The notes: generated by a model from the letters alone, not told the origin. Shown: positions 1 to 7,625, counted from the first letter of the stretch. The stretch is 19,974 nt of DNA from UBA791 sp963602355 (GCA_963602355.1 CAVCIU010000031.1:1-19974), one strand, 5' to 3'. Numbers and translations are program-made.

Positions 1-1027
1 AATCTTTTGTAATATTGTATGTTGGAATTGGGAATGTGAATACACGACCTGAAGCATCACCTTTCATCATTACATCGAAGAAGGCTCTGTTAATCATATT
101 CATTTCTTCTTGGAATTCACCGTAAGTTTCTTCCATAATTTCGCCACCAATAATTACACATTGATCTTTGTAATAACTTGGTACAGTTAAATCCATTGTG
201 ATATTAGAGAATGGAGTTTGGAAACCTACACGAGTAGGTACGTTCATATTGAATACAAATTCTTGCATTGCTTGGTGAACTTGTTCGTAATTCAATTTGT
301 CATATCTTACAAATGGAGCAAGCAATGTATCAAAGTTTGAAAATGCTTGAGCACCAGCTGATTCACCTTGTAAAGTGTACATGAAGTTTACAATTTGACC
401 TAATGCTGTTCTTAAATGTTTTGGAGGAGCAGATGCAACTTTTCCTTTTACACCTTTAAAACCTTCCATTAATAAGTCTTTTAAGTCCCAACCTACGCAA
501 TATGCAGCGATTAAGTTAAGGTCATGAATATGGATAGAACCAGATTTGTGAGCATTTTTAATGTTTTCTGGATAAATTTTTTCTAACCAATATTGTGTAC
601 ATAAGTTTGATGCAAGGTAGTTGTTCAAACCTTGAATTGAATAACCCATGTTTGAGTTTTCATTAACTTTCCAGTCAAGTTGTTTTAAGTAATCATCAAT
701 CATATTAACTGATGCACTTTCAACAAACTCTCTAATTTTTTTATGTTGTTCTCTGTATAAAATGTATGCTTTTGCAGTGCTTTTATATTTTGAAGATAAT
801 AGAACTTGTTCAACGATATCTTGAATTTCTTCAATTGTTGGTGATTTTAAATTTGATTCTTTGCTTCTTACAAAATCTTTAACAATTCTGATAACATTTC
901 TTGTTAAATCTTTTGCAGCATTTTCATCAATTTCGTTAGTTACTGCACCAGCTTTTATGATAGCGTTTTCTATTTTAGAAGAATTAAATTCTTCCATTTT
1001 ACCGTTTCTTTTTAATACGTTTTGCAT
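1..1027 (-). CDS. nrdD: Anaerobic ribonucleoside-triphosphate reductase, N-terminal part (cut by window edge)
   Basis: Class III ribonucleotide reductase, which makes dNTPs from NTPs under anaerobic conditions with a glycyl radical installed by NrdG. The 342 codons visible begin MQNVLKRNGKMEEFNSSKI, an ATP-cone regulatory domain (about residues 1-95) ending in the typical STAKAYILYREQHKKI. The catalytic domain follows, with SIHIHDL, FQTPFSNITMDL and GRVFTFPIPTYNIT, all characteristic of NrdD. The C-terminal glycyl-radical loop and zinc site lie outside the window, so intactness cannot be judged. The ATG at 1027-1025 has an AGGAG ribosome site at 1036-1040, 8 nt upstream. It is downstream of dnaN on the same strand but has its own near-perfect promoter and a leader of about 100 nt. 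Family identification is secure; presence of nrdG next door cannot be seen. Confidence 0.95.
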   Translation of the reverse strand, partial: MQNVLKRNGKMEEFNSSKIENAIIKAGAVTNEIDENAAKDLTRNVIRIVKDFVRSKESNLKSPTIEEIQDIVEQVLLSSKYKSTAKAYILYREQHKKIREFVESASVNMIDDYLKQLDWKVNENSNMGYSIQGLNNYLASNLCTQYWLEKIYPENIKNAHKSGSIHIHDLNLIAAYCVGWDLKDLLMEGFKGVKGKVASAPPKHLRTALGQIVNFMYTLQGESAGAQAFSNFDTLLAPFVRYDKLNYEQVHQAMQEFVFNMNVPTRVGFQTPFSNITMDLTVPSYYKDQCVIIGGEIMEETYGEFQEEMNMINRAFFDVMMKGDASGRVFTFPIPTYNITKD

Positions 1028-1133
1028 GAACAAATCTCCTAGTCTGATAGTCTTTTTTCAAAAGTTTTTAATATTTCGACTCTAAACAAATTAAAGATAA
1101 AAAACCTTTAACTAATTTTGGGTGAGTCTTATA

Positions 1134-1162
1134 ATTATACAATATTTTTAATGCAGTGTCAA
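1134..1162 (-). promoter_or_regulatory. Consensus sigma-70 promoter of nrdD
   Basis: On the minus strand, TTGACA (1162-1157) and TATAAT (1139-1134) are separated by exactly 17 bases, a perfect match to the housekeeping consensus. It starts just after the dnaN stop codon. The predicted start of transcription is near 1127, leaving a leader of about 100 nt that contains TTAAAG...CTTTAA as a weak inverted repeat. I see no clear NrdR box. Confidence 0.8.
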
Positions 1163-1169
1163 AAATAAA

Positions 1170-2285
1170 TTATCTTATTTGAACAGGCATTACAAGTGAA
1201 ATATAGTCGTTTTCACTGTCTGGTCTAAATACTGTTGGAGAAGCTTTTGTGTTTAAACCAATTAACACTTTTTCATCTTCCATATTTTTTAGACCGTCTA
1301 AAACATATTTGTAATTGAATGCAATAACTAAATCTTCATCTTTGTATTCAATGTCTAAGTCTTTTTTACCTTTACCACCGTCTGGAGTATCGGCTTTAAC
1401 TTCCAATTTATTTTCTGTAAATTCAAATTTAATGATACAAGTTTTTTCATTAACCATTACAGAAATAAGTTCAAGTGCACTGATTAATTCATTTCTGTTT
1501 ACTGTAGCTGTTTTTGGGCTTGTTTCTGGGATTAACTTGTTGTAATCAGGATAATGACCTTCAATAATTTTTGAAATCATTAATGTTTTTGATGTTTTAA
1601 TAGCAAGTTTTGTTTTTTCTGTATAGATTTTAATTTTTTCATCTTCAACAAAACCGCTGATTTTTAAAACTTCTTGAAGAGTTCTAGAAGGAATAATTAA
1701 TTGACTAGTTTTCTTTTCAATATTATCAATTTTTTCTCTAACTCTTGCAAGTCTGTTACCGTCAGTTGAAGCGATTTCAAGAATTTCTTCTTTAATATCG
1801 CAAACAACACCTGATAAAGGACCTGTTGTTTCATAAGATGCAGCTGCAAAACCAGCTTGTTTAATAGCTCTTGTAAATTGTTTAAAATCAATATCAATAC
1901 CGTTTTCTAAACTTACATTTTCAGTTACTTTTGGAAATTCTGATGCTGAAATACCGATGATTTCAAATTTTGTATTTTTTGTACTAATTTCAACAATATT
2001 TGTTTCTTCGTTTAGTTCAAAAGTTACTAAATTTTCTGATAATCTTGTAAAGATGTCATTCAATTTTTTAGAAGGTAAAGTGATTGAACCTTCAACCTCT
2101 ATTTGTGCATCAACTTCTGTTGAAATTGTTAAATCTAAATCTGTTGCTGTTAATTTAATAACATTTTTGCTATCTGCTTCAATTAATATATTTGCAAGAA
2201 CTGGTTGAACACTTTTCATTGTTGCAACACCAGATACTATTCTAATTCCATTTAAGAATTCATCTTTTTTTACTACGAATTTCAT
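1170..2285 (-). CDS. dnaN: DNA polymerase III sliding clamp (beta subunit)
   Basis: Ring-shaped processivity clamp that tethers the replicative polymerase and other partners to DNA. The 371 residues match the usual length (about 365-380) of three repeated clamp domains. It starts MKFVVKKDEFLNGIRIVSGV, contains ILIEADSKNVIKLTATDLDLTIST near the N terminus and DGNRLARVREKI in the middle domain, and ends in SLVMPVQIR, matching the family C terminus that forms part of the partner-binding pocket. The ATG has AGGGGT at 2294-2299, 8 nt upstream. It diverges from recF, unlike the common dnaN-recF tandem order, and is followed by nrdD on the same strand. No hairpin terminator is visible between dnaN and nrdD. 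Confidence 0.97.
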   Translation of the reverse strand: MKFVVKKDEFLNGIRIVSGVATMKSVQPVLANILIEADSKNVIKLTATDLDLTISTEVDAQIEVEGSITLPSKKLNDIFTRLSENLVTFELNEETNIVEISTKNTKFEIIGISASEFPKVTENVSLENGIDIDFKQFTRAIKQAGFAAASYETTGPLSGVVCDIKEEILEIASTDGNRLARVREKIDNIEKKTSQLIIPSRTLQEVLKISGFVEDEKIKIYTEKTKLAIKTSKTLMISKIIEGHYPDYNKLIPETSPKTATVNRNELISALELISVMVNEKTCIIKFEFTENKLEVKADTPDGGKGKKDLDIEYKDEDLVIAFNYKYVLDGLKNMEDEKVLIGLNTKASPTVFRPDSENDYISLVMPVQIR

Positions 2286-2315
2286 TTTCAGCTACCCCTA
2301 AATCTTTCTTTATTC

Positions 2316-2324
2316 ATTATACCA
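2316..2324 (-). promoter_or_regulatory. Likely extended -10 promoter of dnaN
   Basis: Minus-strand TGGTATAAT (TATAAT at 2321-2316) is an extended -10 element about 31 bases before the dnaN ATG. No good -35 is present at the right distance, as is common for extended -10 promoters. The inferred transcript start near 2309 leaves room for the AGGGGT ribosome site. Confidence 0.55.
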
Positions 2325-2467
2325 AAAACAATATCTTAAGTGATTTATTGGCATGAAATTTTAATATTAATTAATCAAAATTTAAAAAAATTTTTCGTTA
2401 TTATGATAAATAAAATAATATAAAAAAGTATATTAAAGTTCATGGTCGTAGTAAATGACGGCATTTT

Positions 2468-2618
2468 GTAAAAAACTGACTATGAGTACTGATTTTATTA
2501 GGTTTTATAGGTAAATAAAATTGTAAAAAAGTTGTAGTAAAAAATAGTAAAATGTAGAAAAAGTAAAATATCCAATAATTCATGTAAAAAACTCTAAATT
2601 TTTTACATAGTTTTTTAC
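2468..2618 (+). repeat. Repeated GTAAAAAA words in the dnaN-recF intergenic region
   Basis: This is the main recognisable content of the 351-base gap between dnaN and recF. GTAAAAAACT occurs exactly at 2468-2477 and 2584-2593 and, inverted (AGTTTTTTAC), at 2609-2618. GTAAAAAAGT lies at 2523-2532 and GTAAAAAATA at 2537-2546. The copies at 2584 and 2609 form a perfect 10-bp inverted repeat whose 15-nt loop contains the recF -35 box. They could be operator sites for a regulator or merely AT-rich drift; the exact inverted copies argue for the former. No TTATCCACA-type DnaA boxes are seen. Confidence 0.5.
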
Positions 2619-2630
2619 TTTTTGTATAAT
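2602..2630 (+). promoter_or_regulatory. recF promoter producing a leaderless transcript
   Basis: TTTACA (2602-2607), a 17-base spacer and a perfect TATAAT (2625-2630). The first base of the recF ATG is 2637, 7 nt after the -10 box, where transcription would begin. No Shine-Dalgarno sequence precedes the ATG, which agrees with a leaderless mRNA. Confidence 0.7.
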
Positions 2631-2636
2631 GTGTTT

Positions 2637-3734
2637 ATGAGATTAAAAAATTTAGTACTAAAAAATTATAGAAATTATTCAGATGAATCGCTAGAACTCA
2701 ATAGCGGTAAGAATTTGATAATTGGTAAAAATGCTCAAGGTAAAACTAATATTTTAGAAAGTATTTATTTTTTATCTCATCTTAAATCAACAAGAACTTC
2801 TAATAATATTGAACTTTTGAAATTTAATACTTCTGTTATGGAAATAAATTCTGTACTTGATAAAAACAATACTGATATTGATTTGAGTATTAAATTCAAC
2901 GATGAAAAGAAGAAAGAATTAAAAGTAAATAATTTAAAAACAACTCCGAAAAATTTCAAAAATATTATTAAAACAGTTCTTTTTTCTACAAATGATTTAC
3001 TACTTTTAAGAGGTGCACCTCAAGATAGACGTGATTGGCTAGATAGAGCTATCTCACAAATTTATCCTATTTATGATGAAAAATTATCTAAATATGAAAA
3101 AATAAGAATTCAAAAAAATAATCTTTTAAAAGATGAAAAATTTAATGATACTTTGCTTGATGTTTATAACGAACAATTAGCTATAACAGGCAGTAATATT
3201 GTATTTTTGAGAAAAAAATTTATAAGAGAAATTGAAAATATTGCAAAAGAAAAACATTCAAATATTTCAGAAGGCGAAAATTTAAAATTATATTATGTTT
3301 CAACTTTTGAAACAGGTGAAAATATTGAAGAAACTGCTGAAAATTTTAGAAAAGCACTAGATGAAAATAAAGAAATTGAAAAAAGAAAATTTCAATCAGT
3401 AATTGGACCTCATCGTGATGATATAAGCTTTTATATAAACGATACAGAGGCTATAAAATACGCATCACAAGGTCAACAAAGAACAATTGTTTTATCTTTA
3501 AAAATGGCTGAACTTGATATTTTAAAAGATAAAATTGGCGAAACACCAATTCTTTTACTTGATGATGTTTTGGCTGAACTTGATGATTTAAGACAAAATT
3601 TCTTGCTAAATTCTATTGGCGAAAATATTCAAACAATTATAACTTCTGTTGATACTTTACTTTTTGACGAAGAATTTTTGAAAGATGTCAAAATTTTCAA
3701 AGTTGATAATGGAAAAATTATAGATACTCTTTAG
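2637..3734 (+). CDS. recF: DNA replication and repair protein RecF
   Basis: SMC-like ABC ATPase that with RecO and RecR loads RecA at single-strand gaps. With ATG 2637 the protein is 365 residues, usual for RecF. It begins MRLKNLVLKNYRNY, has Walker A GKNAQGKT near residues 30-37, the ABC signature region SQGQQRT at 277-283, and Walker B ILLLDDVLAELD from residue 305. IGPHRDDISF is also typical. A TTG at 2622 would give five extra residues but lies upstream of the -10 box, so ATG 2637 is preferred. Translation probably starts on a leaderless message. The last 17 bases overlap the end of the opposing glutaredoxin gene. Confidence 0.95.
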   Translation: MRLKNLVLKNYRNYSDESLELNSGKNLIIGKNAQGKTNILESIYFLSHLKSTRTSNNIELLKFNTSVMEINSVLDKNNTDIDLSIKFNDEKKKELKVNNLKTTPKNFKNIIKTVLFSTNDLLLLRGAPQDRRDWLDRAISQIYPIYDEKLSKYEKIRIQKNNLLKDEKFNDTLLDVYNEQLAITGSNIVFLRKKFIREIENIAKEKHSNISEGENLKLYYVSTFETGENIEETAENFRKALDENKEIEKRKFQSVIGPHRDDISFYINDTEAIKYASQGQQRTIVLSLKMAELDILKDKIGETPILLLDDVLAELDDLRQNFLLNSIGENIQTIITSVDTLLFDEEFLKDVKIFKVDNGKIIDTL

Positions 3735-3951
3735 ATAAATAATCAATTATATCAGCACTTTCGTACATTACGTTACCAGTGTTTGTATCAACTATGAAAG
3801 GTACTTGACGTTTTTTACCAATTTTCATTAGTTTGTTAAAATTTTCTTGTTCGTTGATATCTAATAATCTGTATTCAATATTACTGCTGTCTAAAAAATC
3901 AATAACTTTTTTACAATAAGGGCAAGTAGATAGGTAATATAAATTTATCAT
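3718..3951 (-). CDS. Glutaredoxin-family thiol oxidoreductase
   Basis: Small thioredoxin-fold protein of 77 residues, likely a cytosolic disulfide or glutathione-type reductant. The active site CPYC (Cys10, Cys13) follows the first beta strand (MINLYYLST), the cis-proline motif is QVPF (Pro51), and ESADIIDYL matches the C-terminal helix that contacts glutathione in the family. The CPYC dithiol site is that of classical glutaredoxins. The ribosome site GGAG lies just before the ATG (3956-3961 region). The gene ends inside recF (17-nt tail-to-tail overlap), so neither gene has a terminator between them. Physiological partner unknown; it could reduce a class I ribonucleotide reductase, methionine sulfoxide reductase or similar. 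Confidence 0.9.
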   Translation of the reverse strand: MINLYYLSTCPYCKKVIDFLDSSNIEYRLLDINEQENFNKLMKIGKKRQVPFIVDTNTGNVMYESADIIDYLSKEYL

Positions 3952-4020
3952 AATTTTCTCCTTTTATTGAAATTAAAAAATGAAATTAGGAAAATTTAAA
4001 TTAGTTAATAGGGCTAAAAA

Positions 4021-4049
4021 TTGAAAAAACTTCAAAAATGTAGTACAAT
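4021..4049 (+). promoter_or_regulatory. Promoter of the M49-like peptidase gene
   Basis: TTGAAA (4021-4026), 17 bases, TACAAT (4044-4049): five of six matches in each box. Expected transcript start near 4056. Short inverted words surround both boxes (TTGAA/TTCAA; GTAC/GTAC), too short to call an operator. Confidence 0.65.
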
Positions 4050-4093
4050 GAGTACGCAAATTTAAGGTATTAATTAAAAAAGAAGGATAAAAA

Positions 4094-5821
4094 ATGACTA
4101 CAAATTTTGAATTAAATTTATCAACTGAAGAATTAGAAAAAAGAACTGATAAAGAATATTTAGCACCAAAAGTTTTATTAAAACCTGATGCGAAAGAATA
4201 TTTAGATCTCGCAGAAGGCGACAAACAAGCCGTTAAACATTTAGTTAAAACAGCTCAAATCATTGATGAAGTATTTATGCAAATGGATAACGAAAACAAT
4301 CTTGCATTCAAAAAATTCTTAGAAGAAGAAACTGCAAAAGGTAACAAAGATGCAGAATTATCATTAAAACTATTTAATGCTCAAAAAGGTATTTCTGGTA
4401 TTGATATGATGTCAAATATGGTTACTCTTGCAAAAGGTCAAGAAGAAAGACCTGGAAAAGCATTTTATCCAGCTGATTTAGATAAAGATGAATTCTGCAA
4501 CATCTTAATCAAAATGTTAGAAAACGGTGAAAAAGAAGAAGTTGCAAAAATTTTAAATCAACGTTCAATCGTAGAACGTGATGGCGACAAATTAAAAGCC
4601 GTTGATTATTGTGATAAATTCAAAAAAGAATTTACTCAAATGGCTGATGAATTAGAAAAAGCATCAGAAGTTTCTACAAATACTGATTTTAATGAATATT
4701 TAAAACTTCAAGCAAAAGCATTGCGTGAGGCTGATCCTATGTTAGATGCTTATGCTGATAAAAAATGGGCAGAACTTCAAGACACACCTCTTGAATACAC
4801 AATCACTCGTGAACAATACGCAGACAGAATGACTGGTTTTGTTATGGAAAACGAAAAATTAATGGAACTTTTAAATAAGGCTGAAATCGTTCCACAATCA
4901 AAAGATTCATTAGGTTGTCGTGTTGGTATTGTTAATAAAAAAGGTACAGAAGATTTGTTAGCTATCAAAAAATATTTACCAATGTTAGCTGAAAAAATGC
5001 CTTTGGCTGATAAGTATAAACAAGTTATTTCAGCAGACGGTGATGCTAAACAAACAATGGTTGATGTTGATTTGATTTCACTTACTGGAGACGGTGGTTC
5101 ATACAGAGGTGGAGTTACTTTAGCTGAAAACTTGCCAAACGGAGATAAATTATCTCTAACAATTGGTGGCGGCAGAAGAAATGTTTATCATAGACAAATC
5201 AGAATTACTTCTCAACCTGAAAAAATTCAAAAAAGATTGAACGCAATTTTGGATAAAAAATTCCACGAATTGTACAACGAAGAAGCTGACCATTGGTTCA
5301 CAATTGGTCATGAAAATGCTCACTCACTTGGACCAAAAGAAGGTGATGAAGGCTTAGGTAAATACAGAAACATTATCGAAGAAAACAAAGCTGATATGGG
5401 TTCTTTATCATTTTTAGATGATTTGGTAAAAGCTGGCATGTACACTGAAGACCAAAAAGTTCAAATCGTTGTAAACTTTGGTACAAATTCATTCTTAAAA
5501 TCAAAACCTACAATGAACCAAGCTCACAGAGTTCGTACAGTAATGCAAGCTAATTACTTTATGAACGAAGGCGCTATCAAGGTTAATGATGAAGGTAAAA
5601 TTGAAATTGATATAGAAAAAATGGTTCCAACTGCGAGAAAAATGTTGACAGAAATCATTGAAGTTCAATTGTCAGGTGATTTCAAAACAGCTGAAAACTT
5701 TATTAATAAATATTTTGTATGGAACGATGCAAATGAAACAATTGCAAAAGAATTGAGAGAAGTAAGTAAAACTCTAAATGGTGTAGTTGTTTCACCACTT
5801 GAAGAAGAACTTTTGAAATAA
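4094..5821 (+). CDS. M49-like (dipeptidyl peptidase III-type) zinc metallopeptidase
   Basis: 575 residues, no signal peptide or membrane segment, so probably cytosolic. The key segment is GHENAHSLGP, giving zinc ligands His406 and His410 with catalytic Glu407, followed about 20 residues later by EENKAD (429-434), matching the third-ligand motif EECRAD/E of peptidase family M49. Classical eukaryotic DPP III has HEXXXH; here the spacing is HEXXH. The family removes dipeptides from the N terminus of short peptides; that activity is inferred. The N-terminal 250 residues are helical and charged. The ATG has AAGGA at 4083-4087 and its own promoter. It is transcribed alone and ends in a terminator. 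Substrate unknown; some relatives are fused to Nudix domains, but none is present here. Confidence 0.75.
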   Translation: MTTNFELNLSTEELEKRTDKEYLAPKVLLKPDAKEYLDLAEGDKQAVKHLVKTAQIIDEVFMQMDNENNLAFKKFLEEETAKGNKDAELSLKLFNAQKGISGIDMMSNMVTLAKGQEERPGKAFYPADLDKDEFCNILIKMLENGEKEEVAKILNQRSIVERDGDKLKAVDYCDKFKKEFTQMADELEKASEVSTNTDFNEYLKLQAKALREADPMLDAYADKKWAELQDTPLEYTITREQYADRMTGFVMENEKLMELLNKAEIVPQSKDSLGCRVGIVNKKGTEDLLAIKKYLPMLAEKMPLADKYKQVISADGDAKQTMVDVDLISLTGDGGSYRGGVTLAENLPNGDKLSLTIGGGRRNVYHRQIRITSQPEKIQKRLNAILDKKFHELYNEEADHWFTIGHENAHSLGPKEGDEGLGKYRNIIEENKADMGSLSFLDDLVKAGMYTEDQKVQIVVNFGTNSFLKSKPTMNQAHRVRTVMQANYFMNEGAIKVNDEGKIEIDIEKMVPTARKMLTEIIEVQLSGDFKTAENFINKYFVWNDANETIAKELREVSKTLNGVVVSPLEEELLK

Positions 5822-5843
5822 ATTAGTGAAAATAATAGTGAGT

Positions 5844-5876
5844 AGTGAGTAGAAAAATCTGCTCACTATTTTTTTT
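5844..5876 (+). terminator. Intrinsic terminator after the peptidase gene (AGTGAG hairpin family)
   Basis: AGTGAGTAG (5844-5852), six-base loop, CTGCTCACT (5859-5867) with one G-U pair, then a run of eight T. An upstream AATAGTGAG copy (5833-5841) could pair alternatively with the same right arm. The core matches the hairpin after fabI. Confidence 0.85.
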
Positions 5877-5883
5877 GAACAAA

Positions 5884-5905
5884 TTAACCGTTTATAGACG
5901 GTTAA
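5884..5905. repeat. Inverted repeat TTAACCGT/ACGGTTAA
   Basis: Perfect 8-bp arms (5884-5891 and 5898-5905) around six bases. No T-run follows, so it is more likely an operator or an mRNA hairpin than a terminator. It lies about 60 bases upstream of the predicted -10 box at 5968, so control of the downstream gene is possible but unproven. Confidence 0.5.
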
Positions 5906-5945
5906 ATTATATAAACTCTCATTTGTAAATAATTGTAAATGTAAA

Positions 5946-5973
5946 TTTAAAATAGCTAAAACTCAAGTATAAT
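5946..5973 (+). promoter_or_regulatory. Probable promoter of the 489-residue protein gene
   Basis: Perfect TATAAT at 5968-5973 with a weak TTTAAA (5946-5951) 16 bases upstream. Predicted transcript start near 5980, exactly where the pentanucleotide array begins, giving a 136-nt leader. Confidence 0.55.
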
Positions 5974-5980
5974 GTACTAT

Positions 5981-6034
5981 ATGATATGATATGATATGAT
6001 ATGATATGATATGATATGATATGATATGATATGA
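5981..6034 (+). repeat. Pentanucleotide tandem repeat (ATGAT)10
   Basis: Ten perfect head-to-tail copies of ATGAT (5981-6030) plus four bases of an eleventh. Perfect short-unit arrays of this length are prone to slipped-strand changes. Each unit carries an ATG that reads ATG-ATA-TGA, a two-codon minimal ORF; the last ATG (6031) opens a 12-codon ORF ending at 6069. The array sits between the predicted promoter and the start of the next gene, in the untranslated leader. Confidence 0.95.
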
Positions 6035-6115
6035 GGGAAATTGTATTTTTTACTAAAGATATAAACTAAGTATGCCGACATGAAACTTGTTAGGGAATGT
6101 AAATTAGGAAAAAAG

Positions 6116-7585
6116 ATGCAAGTTTCAAACAACAACAATCAAACATATACTAATTACAATCAATACAAAGACGAGATTGCTAAAAAGCTTACTGAATATG
6201 CTAAAAACGGCGATACAGAAGCTATTAAACAAATGGTTGATGAAGTTGTTTTATCAAAAGTTGATTCTTCTTCTTTTGACAAATATGTTGAAGAAATGGA
6301 AGGTGGAAAATCTTCTGTTGCAGACAAATTTTTTAATTCTTTAACTAAATTCCTTGATGATTTTGTAAATGGTGTTAACAATGCTAACAATACTTCAAAT
6401 AAAGAAGAAACAAAAGAACCAGAATTATTTGATGTAAGAAATACAAATTGGTCAATGCTTCAACAAGGTGTTGCTGCTGAAATTCAAAGAACAAAAGGTG
6501 AAGAATACAATCCATATTCTAAATCTATTGGATCTACTAATCCAATTTTTAGTTTAGTTAATGTTGATGAAAATGGTAAAATTACTTTAGCAAAAGATTC
6601 TAAAGAAACTTTAAAAGCTTTTTTACATAGTACAGTTGTTGATCAAAAAAATAGTATGGAAAGAGCAGAAGTTGGAAATAAAATTATAGGTTTTAATGGA
6701 ACTGTACCAACTTCATACACTCAATCTGATATTTTAAAACTATTTGGCATTGATATGAAAGGAAAAATTGATTATACAACAGATGGTTTTCCAAAATGGA
6801 ATAACTTAATTAACAATTTAGAAAAATATATCAATGACGATGATAAACTTGATGAATTATTAAACAATTTTATGTCATCAATAGGTTCTAAAGACGGTAA
6901 CTCTACAACTTTAGAAAGTTTATGCAATAATCTTGCAAATACTGAAATTAAATATGTTGGTTCAATTTTAGGTTCTAGTGATAATCCTTTCTACTTCAAC
7001 CAAACTTTAGATAATGAACATATTCAAGATACTTTTAAAAATGGCAGAGGTACTGGTTGGAGCAGAGATGAAGAAATCCACTATGCTTTATACGATTGGT
7101 ATTACTCATATCAACAATTTTTAGAAGAAAATAATGTTTCATCAAACAATAGTTCAGCAGCTAAAAATGCAGCAACAGCTTCAAACACAACTGTTCAAAA
7201 TAACACTGCTCAATACAATTTTGTAAGTTCAGCAAGTTCTTCAAACAACTTCTTTGCAACAACTTCTTCTGTAGTTTCTAACTCATCTGCTCAAGAATAT
7301 GTTCCAAGTTCAACAAGAACAAATAGTGCAAATGCAACAACTTCAACTTACGTTCCATCAAGCATTTTCACAGTAAATACAAATAATGAAGAAACAATAT
7401 CATCAAATATTTTCACAAAAGTTGCAAGTAACGTAAAATCAGATGACCTTGACGGCATTTTAGATGCAATGGAAAGAAAAGGTATGTCAGAAACATACAC
7501 AAACGCTAATAAAGTTGGTGATGTTGCAGGTGTTGATTTTACAAAAACAGAATTCAAAAAAGCACTTGAAGAAAGAAAAGCTTAA
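6116..7585 (+). CDS. Unknown protein with Ser/Asn/Thr-rich C-terminal region
   Basis: Not recognised. Starting at ATG 6116 (AGGAA at 6106-6110, 5 nt upstream) it has 489 residues; an in-frame ATG at 6080 would add 12 residues but lacks a ribosome site. The first 80 residues are hydrophilic and Asn-rich, then helical (EIAKKLTEYAKNGDTEAIKQ). The middle (about 100-340) is globular with aromatic patches such as HYALYDWYYSYQQF. Residues about 340-430 are low complexity, dominated by S, N, T and A, with a repeated YVPSS at 395 and 412. The final 60 residues are compact and charged (DDLDGILDAMERKGM). No signal peptide, membrane helix or catalytic motif is evident. A surface, filament-associated or non-classically exported protein is possible but unproven. 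Monocistronic, followed by a strong terminator. Confidence 0.85.
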   Translation: MQVSNNNNQTYTNYNQYKDEIAKKLTEYAKNGDTEAIKQMVDEVVLSKVDSSSFDKYVEEMEGGKSSVADKFFNSLTKFLDDFVNGVNNANNTSNKEETKEPELFDVRNTNWSMLQQGVAAEIQRTKGEEYNPYSKSIGSTNPIFSLVNVDENGKITLAKDSKETLKAFLHSTVVDQKNSMERAEVGNKIIGFNGTVPTSYTQSDILKLFGIDMKGKIDYTTDGFPKWNNLINNLEKYINDDDKLDELLNNFMSSIGSKDGNSTTLESLCNNLANTEIKYVGSILGSSDNPFYFNQTLDNEHIQDTFKNGRGTGWSRDEEIHYALYDWYYSYQQFLEENNVSSNNSSAAKNAATASNTTVQNNTAQYNFVSSASSSNNFFATTSSVVSNSSAQEYVPSSTRTNSANATTSTYVPSSIFTVNTNNEETISSNIFTKVASNVKSDDLDGILDAMERKGMSETYTNANKVGDVAGVDFTKTEFKKALEERKA

Positions 7586-7588
7586 TAA

Positions 7589-7620
7589 TTGTAAGTTTGT
7601 GCTTCCTAATAAACTTACAA
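7589..7620 (+). repeat. Inverted repeat TTGTAAGTTT/AAACTTACAA
   Basis: Perfect 10-bp arms (7589-7598, 7611-7620) around 12 bases, just after the stop codon of the unknown protein. No T-run follows. First of four hairpins in the spacer between two convergent genes. Confidence 0.7.
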
Positions 7621-7625
7621 TGACA

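Noticed and set aside
2286..2636. Replication origin in the dnaN-recF spacer
   Set aside because: AT-rich with repeated words, but no TTATCCACA-like DnaA boxes and no clear DnaA-trio; kept only as a repeat observation.
2622..2636. TTG start for recF
   Set aside because: It lies upstream of and overlaps the -10 box and would add residues not usual for RecF.
5981..6034. CRISPR array
   Set aside because: The unit is five bases with no spacers; it is a simple tandem repeat and no cas genes are present.
6080..6115. Upstream ATG for the 489-residue protein
   Set aside because: No ribosome site; the next ATG at 6116 has AGGAA at correct spacing. It cannot be fully excluded.
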